Below the pieces are notes generated by a model that was not told where the DNA came from, did not search any database, and saw only the letters and a program-made list of their open reading frames with translations. Positions 22,317 through 34,810 of a stretch of DNA of 64,000 nucleotides are shown one piece after another. The number at the start of each line of letters is the position of its first letter. Position 1 is the first letter of the stretch. A program made the translations under genes and the position numbers. The stretch comes from Isoetes taiwanensis (Eukaryota > Streptophyta > Lycopodiopsida > Isoetales > Isoetaceae), in NCBI GenBank assembly GCA_021234155.1, contig JAJEKV010000092.1, positions 3,238,561 through 3,302,560 on the forward strand, read 5' to 3'.

Positions 22317-25300
22317 ATGGATCCCAGAGTTGCTCGCCGGACCTCCATCTTGGCCAATCACTTTGAATGCTTGCCACAGGATGGGGAAAATGGTGGTGCT
22401 TGCTTGGTCAGTTCGCCTTGTTTGGAATTCATCCCGCCGGAGCTTGGAACAGGTGAGTAAATTAAGGAACTTGTCAATTCATTGAGGGCTTTGTTGTTTG
22501 GTTTTTTCTTTGTATAAAATTAGATTAGAGGTTTGTTGACAAACTCAAAATTTGCTTGATCCGCTTAAAACCCTCGAAAATTAAAGGTTTTCGGATCAGT
22601 GGTCCCTTTCTGATGCTCTGTTAATTTTTAGGGTGGTAGTTTGTATCTGGAAAAGGATTGAATATATTTTTTAGCATTTCAGTTGCTTCTTGTATTATCC
22701 TTTGTCAATCCAATCTTGTGTACTTTGGAATGTCCGTAGTCCTGCTGAACTGGGATATTCTTAATCCTGTTGTACTGAAACATCCTAATTTCTTCTTTCC
22801 TGCCTCTTTCATGAAGTTGATTTAGAGCATGAGACCCAAGGGATTAAGGAAATTATAATGTTTACTGTTTCTTCTAAATTGCTATATTGAACTCCTCATT
22901 AGGTCAACCCAAGTTCAACATATTTGCCATGCGTGAACTTCTTGATGGCCATGATGTTGAAGCTCGAAACTCCATTGCAAATTTAATGGAGAGCAACGAG
23001 CTGTTTCAGTTGAAACGGATTGGCAGGAGAATTTTTGTTGGCGTTGACTACAATCAGCCAATGGAGGTCCAGAGAGATCTCACCATGAGAAGGATACTAT
23101 ATTTATTAAATAAAGGAGTATTTCGTGGCTGGCTTACTGATAACAGCCGAGAAGCTGCTTGGCGCAGGACGGCAGTTCATGAGTACCTTGGGCTGTATGA
23201 TCATTCTTTGGGGATCAAGCTTGGTGTACATTTTCATTTGTGGTATGGGTATATTGCATCTTATCTGCACATTTTGTGTCTTGTCCTGAATTGTAATAAT
23301 ATGAGACGAGCGAGCGAACTTTGATATGTGGGAAGCTTTCTGACAGGGGCGGTGCAGTTCAGTTTTTGGGAACAAAAAGGCACCATGAGAAATGGCTGAA
23401 GCCGACAGAGGAGTATATTGTAAAAGGCTGCTTTGCCATGTCAGAACTTGGACATGGTAGCAATGTATGCATCAACATCCTTCTCAGCTATGTCATCATG
23501 ATTATCACGTCACGATCCTTGATAAAATCTGACTGTTTTTCTATGACAGGTTCGTGGCGTTGAGACAATTGCTGTATATGATCCACCAACCAAAGAGTTC
23601 ATTATAAATACGCCTTGTGAGTCTGCTCAGAAGTATTGGATTGGTGGTGCCGCACAGGTTAAATAAGCTGTAACTTGTTTGGAAGTAGTACTATCTTCTG
23701 CGCAATATATCTGCTGAGAATAAGGAAAATGTTTGCAGCATGCTACGCACACTATAATTTTTGCTCAGCTACACATGGCTGGGAAAAATGAAGGGGTTCA
23801 TGCATTTATAGCACAGATCAGAGATGAAAATGGCAAAGCATGTTCAGGGATACGAATAGCTGATTGTGGTCATAAAATCGGGCTGAATGGAGTTGATAAT
23901 GGCCGTATTTGGTAAATATACACTTTTATTGTTTCTTCTGAAAGTTTAGTTGATATTCTATACTCTTCAGGTTTGATAACATACGTGTTCCTCGGGAGAA
24001 TTTGTTGAACTCAGTTGCAGATGTCACTCCAGAAGGACATTATGTTAGCTCTATAAGTGATCCTGATCAGGTACGACTTAGAAAGACAATAGTATGTGAA
24101 ATTTGCAGTTTATTTCATGTTGAACTTTATTACTGTTTTGTGGAATTTCTTACCAAATAATAGTTGTTTCGCTCTCAAAACATTTATCTTTCAGAGGTTT
24201 GGTGCATTCATGGCTCCTTTGACTTCAGGACGAGTAACAATTGCTGTTAGTGCTGTGTACCAGGCAAAGGTGATTATAACCAACACAGTAGCTTTTGGTA
24301 CATCTTTGTATGTAATGTCGTAAGATGATTAATAAAATACAATCTGGTCCTTTTCAGCTTGGGCTTGCCACTGCAATTCGTTATGCTCTGACAAGGCGTG
24401 CATTCTCCCGTGTTGTAAATGGGCCAGAGGTGTTGCTGCTAGATTATCCAAGTCATCAACGTCGATTGTTTCCATTATTAGCAGTAACGTGAGTATGCCC
24501 TTAATTTCCTTCCGGTGCTCGGTTTTGAGGAAACAGTGACACTGTCATTTTAGATTAATGAGGTTCACTCTCTAGCAACTTACTGACCCCTGGCTCTTGA
24601 ATCAGATATGGAATTAGTTTTGCTGCCATGGATCTGAAGAAGTTATACATAAACAGAAGGGCAGAAGATGCAAAGACCATTCACATCTTGTCTAGTGGTT
24701 ATAAAGCTGTCTTTTCTTGGCATAACCTCAGGACACTTCAGGTGGATGAATCAAATTAATGGTTGATGAGATCATGTGCCCTTTGTCTTAACATCAGAGC
24801 CTTGTGAACTTGATTCAGGAATGCCGTGAAGCCTGTGGTGGTCAGGGACTTAAAACCGACAATAAAGTTGGGCAATTTAAAGCAGAGTATGATGTGCAGC
24901 TTACCTTTGAGGGTGACAATAATGTCCTTATGCAGCAGGTTTGACATCTTACGTGCTTTGCAATATGGTCTGGATATGAGTGCTGGGATCTACAATTTTC
25001 TATTTGATGGTGTAGGTGAGCAAAGGGCTCCTGTCAGAATACTTAACATCGAAGAAGAAAGGAAAACCTTTAAGGGGCTTAGGACTAGAGCACATTAACG
25101 GGGAACGTCCAATGGTTTCTACTCATGATACAACAAGGTTTCGCGAGAAAGGATTTCAGGTACAATACTAATATATGTGAGTCAGACAAATACTGTTGTA
25201 ATTTCTTACAAGATATCCTTACATCTTTACCATACATACAGATGGCGTTATTCCGCTTAAGAGAGAGGGACCTGTTAGAAAGATATGCTCAGGAATGCAC

Positions 25301-25956
25301 AAAGTTGACCCAAGATGGGCTGTCATCTTTGGATGCTTCACTTTTGGTATATGTTGTATGTTTCTGCTGTAACTTTTTCCTGGCTAATACTTCGCATTGT
25401 GATTTCAGAGTTATCAGCTGGCTGAAGACCTAGCACGTGCATTTTCTGAACGTGCAGTTTTGGAAGCCTTCCTGAATGTAGAAGATTCACAATCATCACC
25501 TCTTAAGGTTAGTAGATGTCACGTTTTTGCTTCTCTCCTAGGATTAACATAACAAAGTTTTGCACGTCATTAACAAATTAGATAAATACAGGACATCCTT
25601 GGGTTGCTGAGAACTCTTTATGTGCTTTCGATAGCTGATGAAAATCCTGTGTTTTTGAGGTACATGTATATCATCACTTCCTAAGGCTTCTTTCCAGCTT
25701 TTTGTATGAGATGTAATGCCGTTTGTTCTTTATCAGATATGGGTACCTGTCTTCTGAGCAGTCTCGCAAGATACAAAAAGAGATAGTGTCACTTTGTGCA
25801 GAAATTCGTCCCCATGCTTTGTCTCTTGTAGATTCCTTTGGCATTCCTTCAACTTTCCTTGGGCCTATTGCATTTGATTGGGTTGCTGCCAATTCTTGGG
25901 AAGTTGAGGCATCAGAGAATCAGGATGCAACTTACGAAATTCATGACCATAACTGA
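22317..25956 (+). CDS. ACX3-like: peroxisomal acyl-CoA oxidase, ACX3-like (15 exons)
   Basis: It catalyses the first step of fatty-acid beta-oxidation (acyl-CoA to trans-2-enoyl-CoA with FAD, giving H2O2) in peroxisomes. The ACX3 family prefers medium-chain substrates. Exons: 22317-22452, 22903-23242, 23347-23464, 23550-23657, 23739-23911, 23971-24070, 24195-24269, 24358-24488, 24606-24741, 24819-24938, 25016-25159, 25242-25346, 25409-25507, 25592-25659, 25737-25956. All 14 introns are GT-AG, mostly 59-124 bp, the first 450 bp, and the joined frame has no stop. The product is 690 residues (Arabidopsis ACX3 is 675). Seen: a PTS2-like R-T-x5-H-F at residues 8-16, the flavin-site signature [13 protein letters not shown] near 186, [13 protein letters not shown] in exon 5, and [12 protein letters not shown] with the presumed catalytic Glu near 470. 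The C-terminus (DHN) is not a PTS1. An in-frame ATG at 22305 would add four residues; 22317 has the better context and aligns with the family start. Confidence 0.93.
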
Positions 25957-28900
25957 TCATTGAAGATCAAGTTTCTGAAACATCTCAAATCTTTTATTTC
26001 TGGCATGTTCGGGATTTTGCTTTCTGTTGATTTAAGAAGTCTTCTCTGGTATAGAAGTTTCAAATATGTAAATTTTCAACTGCACTAGATGAACTTCAAA
26101 CTGTCCAATTATCTAGTTTTTTGTTCTTTACCCTTGTAAAAGGAGTCAAATTAGAAATGTCTGTCCAAATTGTGAAATTCTCGCTGGTTCTTCCGAATGG
26201 GATCTGGTTCAGTCTTTGCCGCCTGATGGGATTTAGGTTTTGCTGCTCGATGAAATGCGGATCAGATTTTTGATAATATTTTAAATCATGCGAGGTACCA
26301 TATAGGTAAAGCAGCTACTGTTTCCAAAGTTTTGATCTTTGCAAGTGGACAACACAAGCAACGCAGTTGACAGGCCAATGGACAAAGGCAATGCATCTTA
26401 GCCCAATCTAGTTTGTTGTTGTGCCTTGGGCGTCGTATATTTCTGGTCAACATGATCGTATATTTCTGGTCAACATGATCGTTGATGGACATCGTAGTAT
26501 GTAGTATCGTAATGTTTGGGTGGAACCAGATTTCGCTCTCCATGATGTCGTCCATGGAGTGAGATCTGACTTTACGTTAACACTAGAGTTGTTACTCGAA
26601 TTATTTTGGGTTCATCCAGCAGAATTGGTCTAGCATACCCTCTGTCACTTAAATCCAGGCATTTAACAAGAGAAATTTTTATTTCACAAGAAGATACCAC
26701 CACTTTTGGAATCTTCACGCGATTCTTTATAGCCATGGAGAATATTATGACCAATAGATTTACTGATATGTTGTGGTGATTGTCTAAATTTCATAGAATT
26801 TATCAGTTTTTACACTATAAAGGGGTCTAAACATTTCTAAAATTGAAGGTAATTGACGTTTTATGATAAAACATTTGATTACCATGCTTTCATGTTTCGT
26901 TGCTATTAGATGATATTATATGGAGTCATCAAACCATATTTAGCTCAGAAAAGCTGTTTTGAGGTTGTGAATTATTTCTCCTTTACTGTAATAAGTTTTA
27001 ACATAAGACTTGCAGCCATAAGTTGTCAACTCTAAGAACTATAATCCAATAATTTTTTGAAGTGTCCATGAGTCATGTTGATCTTAATTTTCAAGTCGAT
27101 ACAGAATTCATGACAATGACAAAAATAGAACTAAAATGGTTTAACTAAAGTCATATATAAGATTTTTAAGGGCAATAAATGATGCACTCCCATCCATTCC
27201 ACTTATATCTACATAATAAAGAATTTTATCAACTTAAATACGGTGAATAACCATGTATTCTTTATAGTTGCCACTATAGAAAATTGGAGTTTAATTAAGG
27301 TAATAGTACAAAAAACTCATCTTTTACGATAGACAATATTTTTTATGATTGTGACCCTTCCTTGGCAATACAGATCTTGAATTTCATGTTAAACACATTA
27401 TGTACATGATTTGTTTTAAAATAGTCATGAACCATTTCTGGTTTGTATTTAGGCTTGCCATATTTTAAAGCAAGATAACATTCTTTCAACTCATGATTGA
27501 TGAAGCATGTGATAGTTGTTCAAAATATAGTTTGTATCATCTTAATATGAAATACACGATGAAATCTTCTTATTTTTTACTATCATAAACTTAGGACTCG
27601 TATTTGCTGCTTAAAAGTTCCTATTTTAGGTATAATAATAGTAACTTTAGCTTGTTGTTCGTAACAGACTATAATTTTTATGGATTTAAGCTTCATTGGC
27701 AACATAGACCTCCAATTTGATGTTAAAATAACATACTACTATACGTAAGACTTGAATATAAATGGGCATGGACCATTATGGTCCACAATTAGACGAATTG
27801 GGTATAGGTAAATCTTTCTAATTATCATAACTAATTCTATTTTATTGTTCATTTGTCACTTATACAATGATATGACGACTTTCTACCTTCTCTAACATGA
27901 TTTTTGGAAGGGTGAGTGGAGATTCATATAGGTTCAGTTTGTTTTGTGCTTTAACATTACTATTAAGTAATGCAATCCTAGCAGCAACCAACTAATTTTC
28001 TCAAATAGAATACTATACATGGAATTTATATATTCTTAAGGCGAGTTTAAAACCAATTAAGATAAGGATGTTCTGGTTTTTTGAATGACCTAAGCCATGT
28101 GGACCAACAATGGGAAACATATATACTTTTATTTTTCATAGCTATAGCTTTTTATATTTGTTCTTGTTTTGCATTGCTTCCACAATTCGAGAAGTTTGAA
28201 AATACAAGTTTTGAGTTCACCGTTTAATGCATATGTTTATGAAATCCATGGAAAGTGTAATCTAACAGATAATTTGGAATGGACATTAGAAAGTTTATTC
28301 TAAACCTCAAGGTCATGAGCATTGACTATTTTTAATGAATAGAGTAGCCCATGAGGCGCTTATATTCCGCAATTGAAACTGAAATCGATTAACATGAGGG
28401 AGTTTTTAATTTTAAAAAGAAGGTGGACCAGTAATGGGTCTAAGTATACAAATCTTTCTTGATTTCTTGAAAATAAACGCTATGCTTTTTTCGTCTTTGT
28501 TTTTGGAGTGATTCTAAATCATTGTAACCTTTTATAATATGATTTTTTGGAGAGCGACTTTAAATCATTTTACTCCTATATAGACATAAGTTATCAGTCC
28601 CTTGTAAATGAAAATATAAAAGAAAAGCAAAACTTTATCATAAAGGCTAATGGACATTTTTCTTAAATAAAGCAAGTTGTTTACTACATATTCAAAATAT
28701 TAGGTCAAAATTCATTTCCCTACAAAAGTTAGAGATTTGATTTGGGAACAGCTTTCTGGAAACCAGTATTGATTCACAGAAAAGCAACCATTTTGACCCT
28801 TTCATATTCAAACAACCCTATCTCCCTTTGCAGAGCTCGGATTGAGGTGCATTTTTTTGTGTCTTACTCTTTAACTCGTAAAGAAAAGTACAAAATAATG

Positions 28901-30620
28901 AAAAAAATCATAAAAATCTTCTTACCGTGACGGTTTTACTTTATTTAAACATTCATTGATGGTTATACCATTAGCATAATACTAGAAAAAGTGCCCATTG
29001 TTGCTGGGCTTTTTGCCAGGCATAAGTTTAAAAAGCTAATAAAGATGGCAGATTAAAATTTAGAAGGTCTAAATGGCACAAACTTGTATAAGTTGAGAAT
29101 TATTAAGAATGGTATTTTCATAAATACAATTAAAATTAAGTTAACACATAGTCTAGCTTTTTTTTAAACCCTTTATCCATCTTGTTTCAATATAGTTGTA
29201 TAATGGAATCAATATCATCCAGTTAGTTGGGCAAATGTTGGTTGGTGTAAAATGTGAATAAAATATCAATATTAAAATAAAAATATAAAAAGAGAGAAGA
29301 ACCATGGGAGGATTATCTAAACCTTAAGAAATTTTGTCTTGCGCTCTCCACTATGTAAAATACTTTTTTTATTTACATGTGCTATGTTGGCAAGTTGTAA
29401 GCTGCGCCTCTTTCCCAAGGGTTATGGAAGAGGTTTCAACTGCTTAAATCAACATAAATGGAATTTCAAGAACTGATGCCATATGTCATCACATATTTTT
29501 TTAAAGTATAGAATAAACATTCAAGTCACATGAGTAGTTTATATTATGCAACTCGGTCAAATATACATTAAGTATGGTCGTAAACTAAAATTGAAATGGA
29601 AAGAACTGAGGCATGCCATGGTATTGATATGCACTTTATGATAATGAACATCAGTTTAGATATCAGAGATGCTAGAATGTTGCTAGAATTCGCTAGAATT
29701 CTTGTTGTTCAGTGGAGATGTGGAGACGTGCAGCAAGGATAGAGTTTTGTTTAAGAGGATAGAGTTTTGTTTAGGTGTTTTTCTTGGATTGCATGGTTGG
29801 GCAAGATGTGGCATAAGTACTCAATCTAAAATGTGGAATACGTAGCTCAATAATAAATTAATTTGCAAATGTGGAAAAAGTAAATCAATAATAATTTCAT
29901 TTTTCAGACATAATGCAATATATCATATAGTTGCACATTCAATGTCTTGATCTTTTGTACATTTAATGTCCAAAACTCTTGTAGCATTGCTTTAATGAAG
30001 GTGGCTAAAACTTATTATTACTTGGGGCATACTCTTTACGCTGCTAGCAGAATAATGTTTGTTGTGATATGTAAGACAAAAGTGCACTTAGTTGGTAAGT
30101 AACACTACCTAGTTGGCATGTTCATTGTCATCACAATGAACATAGTTATCGTAAAATATAATATATGGTCTTGCAGGATAGCAAAATATCAGAGTTGGCA
30201 TGTGCTTCAAGGAACATACATCATCTGTGCATAAGTCATGAATAAATCATGCATAAGCTATTAAAACATATATTATTTCTCAAGCCAGGTGGCACGACTG
30301 CATGGTGAACAACTAGAGAAGCTAGATGAGGATATCTGTGTCAGACAACTCAGCTCATGTCACATAAGAGTCTCATAGATCTAAAGGATGTAAACAATGA
30401 TCAACTAAAAGGTTGCAAGAAACTGAGCATCATTATTTAATTTGGTCTGGGGTAGAAGCATGAAAGGGAGGGCAAAAAAAGTGCCCGTATTTTACATTTA
30501 CAAATTCAAAATGTAAGGAAATCCCCCCCCCCCAAGAAATTATTATTCTTGGAATGAATCATTAATAGGGCAAATAATTTTGAACTCTCCTCCCGCGTTC
30601 TGTTCAACCTTCCTCCCGCT
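25957..30620. other. long gene-free AT-rich stretch
   Basis: After the 3' untranslated part of the oxidase gene I find no coding region for about 4.5 kb. A 23-bp tandem duplication lies at 26434-26479, a 20-bp one near 29736-29775 (GGATAGAGTTTTGTTTA), and two weakly similar blocks near 27340-27440 and 27665-27780 hint at an old duplicated repeat. Confidence 0.5.
26434..26479. repeat. 23-bp tandem duplication
   Basis: Two identical units, starting at 26434 and 26457, each CGTATATTTCTGG followed by TCAACATGAT. Confidence 0.85.
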
Positions 30621-30770
30621 CGAACCTCCATAGCCGAAAGCTTGACATCCATATTCGAACCTCCATGGCCAGAAAGCTTGACATCCATATTCGAACCTCC
30701 ATAGCCTAAAGCTTGACATCCATATTGAACCTCCATAGCCAAGATCGGGACCTCCATAGCCAAAAGCTTG
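30621..30770. repeat. minisatellite, about 35-bp unit, four to five copies
   Basis: Units start near 30621, 30656, 30692, 30726 and 30747. Each carries ACCTCCATAGCC and most carry AAAGCTTGACATCCATATT. The minus-strand reading gives repeated YGGSNMDVK-like residues, but only because the unit length is close to a multiple of three in places. I treat it as non-coding. Confidence 0.8.
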
Positions 30771-30989
30771 CATTTTCGAGAGCTGAAGCACCGGGGAAGA
30801 GATCATGGCGAAACGACTTGGAACAAAGACATCTCAAGGAAATCTCCTCATAACAAACTTGTAAAGCCCATGCCAAGGTCTCCCACTAGAAGCTGGCCGC
30901 CGAAAACTCAAGAATGGGTCTTCTTGATCGGGAGGTCTTGCCGCCCGAAGTTTGACAAGGTAAGCATCAGGCTGACTTAGGAGCAACAA

Positions 30990-33900
30990 TTTTGATAGCA
31001 TGTTTCCAGGGCTAGTGCAAATAGTGCAGGATGTTTGGGGTTCTGAAGCCCCTGCTGTTAGGGGTTATCAAGAGTGCAGGATTAAGCCTGGTTGGATGGC
31101 AGATTTTTTTTCTGTGTATGAGCACGTTTTTTGTAGGAGGGACATTGCAAATCATCACATTCCATTGTATTTTGCAGAGCATATGCACTTCATTACAAAG
31201 GAGTAAGCATTGATTGGGATGAGGTGAAAGCAAATGCAAGTCTTCATTCAAAAGGCTCTCAAAAGAATCGACGACTGTGGGAATTAGCTCTGATAAAGTC
31301 TTCCAATGTTAAAGCTATTAAATGTATGCCTCAGGTAGAATTGGGGCAGCAGTTGGAAATGATGAAAAGGTGGAGGGAAACAAGAGCATTAGATTCTGCC
31401 TCCATGCTTGATGAAATACAAACTTTAAAAGAGAAAAGGAAAACAATGGAAATTGAACTGTTGAAGCATGAGAGTGATAAGAGCTTCTTGACAAGACTTG
31501 TGCAGAGTAAAGATGCAAAAATATGTGAGCGATTCAAGCATTATGGCAGGTTTAAAAGCAAGCGGGAAGCCAACTGATGTGCAAATGGCTTTGGCATCCC
31601 ATTTAGAGGAGGAGAAATCAAGTTATATTGCTGATTTAGATGCTCTAATGATTCCCAATGATTGTTTAAAGGCTGATTTGTAAGAATTAGAAGCTGCCAT
31701 TGAAAAAATCAGCAAGGATTTGGAAGTTAATTCCAACTGTGAGAATAGAATAAAGGAGATGACTAAGCATTTGGAAAGATCAGACCCGATAGGCCTGCAG
31801 CCCGCTCCCAAACTCGCAGCAAGACGGAGCGCTTCATTCTCACATATAAGCAATACTTGCAGCAGCTGCAATGATTGCCTTGACTCGACCATGGTAATAT
31901 CTCCACTTTGTGGTCATACATATTGTCTATCTTATCTTATATTCAGGGTTTCAACGACGAATATATGTGTACATGATTGTTCATGGTCCGAGGACCTGCG
32001 ACACTGCTTAGGAATCCCTTCCGAAGGTACATCTATTTCTATTTTGATTACATAATTAGTTTGAGTGTACTTAGATGTAGTTAGTTTCCATCATGTACAT
32101 AACTGTATTAACATTTAATTTGGCGTGGTTTTGTCTTTACTGTAAAGAGGAAATGTATTTATACGTACTTTACATTTACATGTGCCATGGAGTGCTTTTC
32201 CGGAATTCCTTTCTGAGGTGTATTAATAGGGTGTATTGCATTGACTGTACTTTGCATTTACATGTGATCAGAAATGCATATGAATTTGGTATTTGACTTT
32301 CCTTTACATTCAATGCTGAATGATGTATTTGATAGGGTGTATTGATAAAATATTTTGTTCTGAAATACATTTGAATTTAGTATTTGGTTTTCCTTTACAT
32401 TGTGATAGCTATGTACACTAATGTACTTCTATTTTGTCGTTACATTATCAGCAGAAAGTTTGCCTGTAGTAAAAACCTTGGTAAAAACCTACTTGCATGT
32501 AATTAACATTTGTTCTGTTTTGATTTGCATCTGATTGTTTTTTCTTCAGATTTTGCTTCTATCTACTCTACATCTCCCCTTGATTCTGAATCAAGTGTTT
32601 ACATTTCTTATTGACACCCAATTGTGTCAATGCAGACATGGGTAGTATCAAGAAAGGAAGAAGTAAAACTGCAGGTAAACTAAACAATTCACGTTTCGTG
32701 CACTATGCTTAAGTTTTGAATATAGCAAAATTTCATGTTGTAGATGAAAAGAAGAATGTTATTGGGAAGGGGTTGCATTTACCATTCTCAGACATTCCAA
32801 TTGCTGAACCTGGCACAAAAGATGCTGCTGCTATCGATGTTGGAAGTCCATCCACATCTACATCACCTTTGAGAATTGCAACAACTCATAAGCAATCAGT
32901 GCAAGATTTGGAGACAGAGGGGTATGTGGAAGGTAGGGTGATTACATTCTGATTACATTAAGATTGCATCTGTTGTAGTTAGAGTTCACTAATGTTCAAT
33001 ATTTTGCAGCAGAGGTTGTTTTCCAAAAAGAGATCCCATCTGTTTGAAGCCGAAGCTGCTATTATTGGAACAACTAGTGAAAGCCCAGGAAAGTAATTCT
33101 CTCTCCTTTTTCGGGGTTTCTATATATTTTTTTTTTTGTATTTTGAAACTTACGTTGGCGTGTTTCTGAGATAAAATTACTGAAGATGTTGGTGGCGACA
33201 TTGAAAACAATCGAAAATTTCTTTGTTGTTCAAGTTGAGGAAAAGGCTTGTTCTTTGGCAGTGCGTGTTTCTTTTTTTGTCTTGCTTTCAAAACATTAGA
33301 ATGAAGCACTTTCTTGTCTTGAGACTTGCTGACGATTCAAAGGAGCTAGATGATGTTGAAGAAGCCTTGGAGATTGCAGCCAAGGCAAACGACTAAATTT
33401 ATGGTCAAAGCTGATGCCAAAACAATTGGAAAAAAAAGAGAGTGCAAACCGGGCGGGGACATCATTTGCAAAATGGTAATTGCTAGCTTACATTGACTTA
33501 CTTATACTTTAGTAGCTTATTATATTTTACTCGTTTTGCAGGTCTAAACCCTTTGGAAACAGAGATTGGAAGGTATCAATTTATGCTTTATTGTCATGGA
33601 TCAATTGTTAATATGACACTAACATTGACTTACTTATACTTGGTAGCTTATTATATTCTACTCGTTTTGCGAGGTCTAAACCCTTTGGAAGCAGAGATTG
33701 GAAGGTATCAATTTATGCTTTATTGTCATGGATCAATTGTTAATATGACACTAACATCTTGGATCGACAAACGAAATGATGACAAGGATAAACTTATGGA
33801 ATTAGCGCCATTCACGCCATTCAAGAACCGTCTTGGCTGAAATGAAAGTGGTTGCATCTGACATAGCAATTTTATGTGCAACTAACTCTAAAATGAGTAG

Positions 33901-34810
33901 CCGCTTAGTGGATCTTTATGGCAGGTAATAACCTGGTTGTAACCGAGCTGTATTTGTTGCTATTCCTTGTCTCTAATGTTAATCTTAATCTAATCCAGGT
34001 GCTTGTATGAGACATTGCCTTTCGAGTGGAAGAGCAAAATCTTTTTTTATCCTGCTTACAACTATATAAGGTTTAGAGAAGCTATCAGCAGCAAAAGAAA
34101 GGGTGAATCAGCTGAAGGATTACTGAATGTCATTGAAATAGTGAAATCAGGGATGAAGGGGATTGCGGTAGCTAAATGCCATCATATCCTTGCACCTATC
34201 CTTGAGAATGACCATTTTGTGCTGGCTGTTTTTACGCTCGCACCATCTGATTCCAAGATTCTACCTGCACCAGGAATTCACGTCTTGAATCCTCTTACAG
34301 GTTATGCGACGAACGAGAAAGCAATCAAAGGGTATGTAATACTTTAAGTTGCTGCTTTGCTTTTCTTCTTAGCTAATTGATCCGCTAACTTTTTCGTGAT
34401 ATGTAGGCTGCACACACAAATGTTAACCACATCGATCGGTCAAGTATCTAGAGGCGTCGATTTCATGAAGAGAAATAATGTTAATCGGATTCAGCAAGTA
34501 GAGGTGCCACAGCAGCCCGATTTAACATCATGTGGGTTGTATGTGATGGGATGTATGCACAAATATGTTGAATCTCTTGTCTCTGGTAGAGATATGGAAG
34601 TAAGTTGTATGCCTTCCCTTGTATGTACTGCATCTCATGTTCCTTTAAATATTTCTAACCTTATTTATAGATGTCACAAATTACATCTAAATGGTTCTCT
34701 CATGAATAATACATCCACGACGACAATTTCTAATAGATGCTTTGGTCATGCATTGTGATGCCAATCCGAAGAAGCGTATCGACCCAGTGGTCCTCGATTT
34801 TCGAAGCTGA
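30990..34810 (+). pseudogene. decayed multi-exon gene: coiled-coil, RING-like remnant, Ulp1-type cysteine protease
   Basis: Parts in order: SIDWDEVKANASLHSKGSQ and a Lys/Glu-rich coiled-coil (31205-31560); a Leu/Glu-rich segment with an in-frame TAA at 31681; a zinc-finger-like CNDC...SPLCGHTYC (about 31868-31925), the first half of a RING with a later Cys replaced; a Ser-rich linker (32716-32952). The protease exons follow: 33999-34331 (CLYETLPFEWKSKIFF through NDHFVLAVF, the presumed catalytic His) and 34407-34599 (Gln and Cys in QQPDLTSCGLYVM), then a frameshifted last exon (34672-34810). The position where Ulp1 has its Asp reads LNPL, an Asn. Such C48 proteases cleave SUMO-type conjugates and often ride in plant transposons. 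Frameshifts, stops and the Asn argue for a pseudogene; which introns are real is uncertain. Confidence 0.6.
33491..33754 (+). repeat. 132-bp tandem duplication containing a small exon
   Basis: Two near-identical units start at 33491 and 33623. Each holds a candidate exon starting GTCTAAACCCTTTGGAA, with a plausible donor (GGAAG|GTATCA) about 31 nt later. The first unit has a good acceptor (TTTTGCAG). In the second a G insertion changes it to TTTTGCGAG. The period is a multiple of three, so reading straight through keeps the frame (GLNPLE.EIGRYQFMLYCHG twice). Confidence 0.8.

Noticed and set aside
22034-22366. 110-codon frame overlapping the acyl-CoA oxidase start
   Set aside because: Different frame from the oxidase, crosses its first exon, non-ATG-supported and without homology.
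30506-30806. Minus-strand frames with repeated YGGSNMDVK-like residues
   Set aside because: Direct translation of a 35-bp minisatellite; the repeats drift out of frame.
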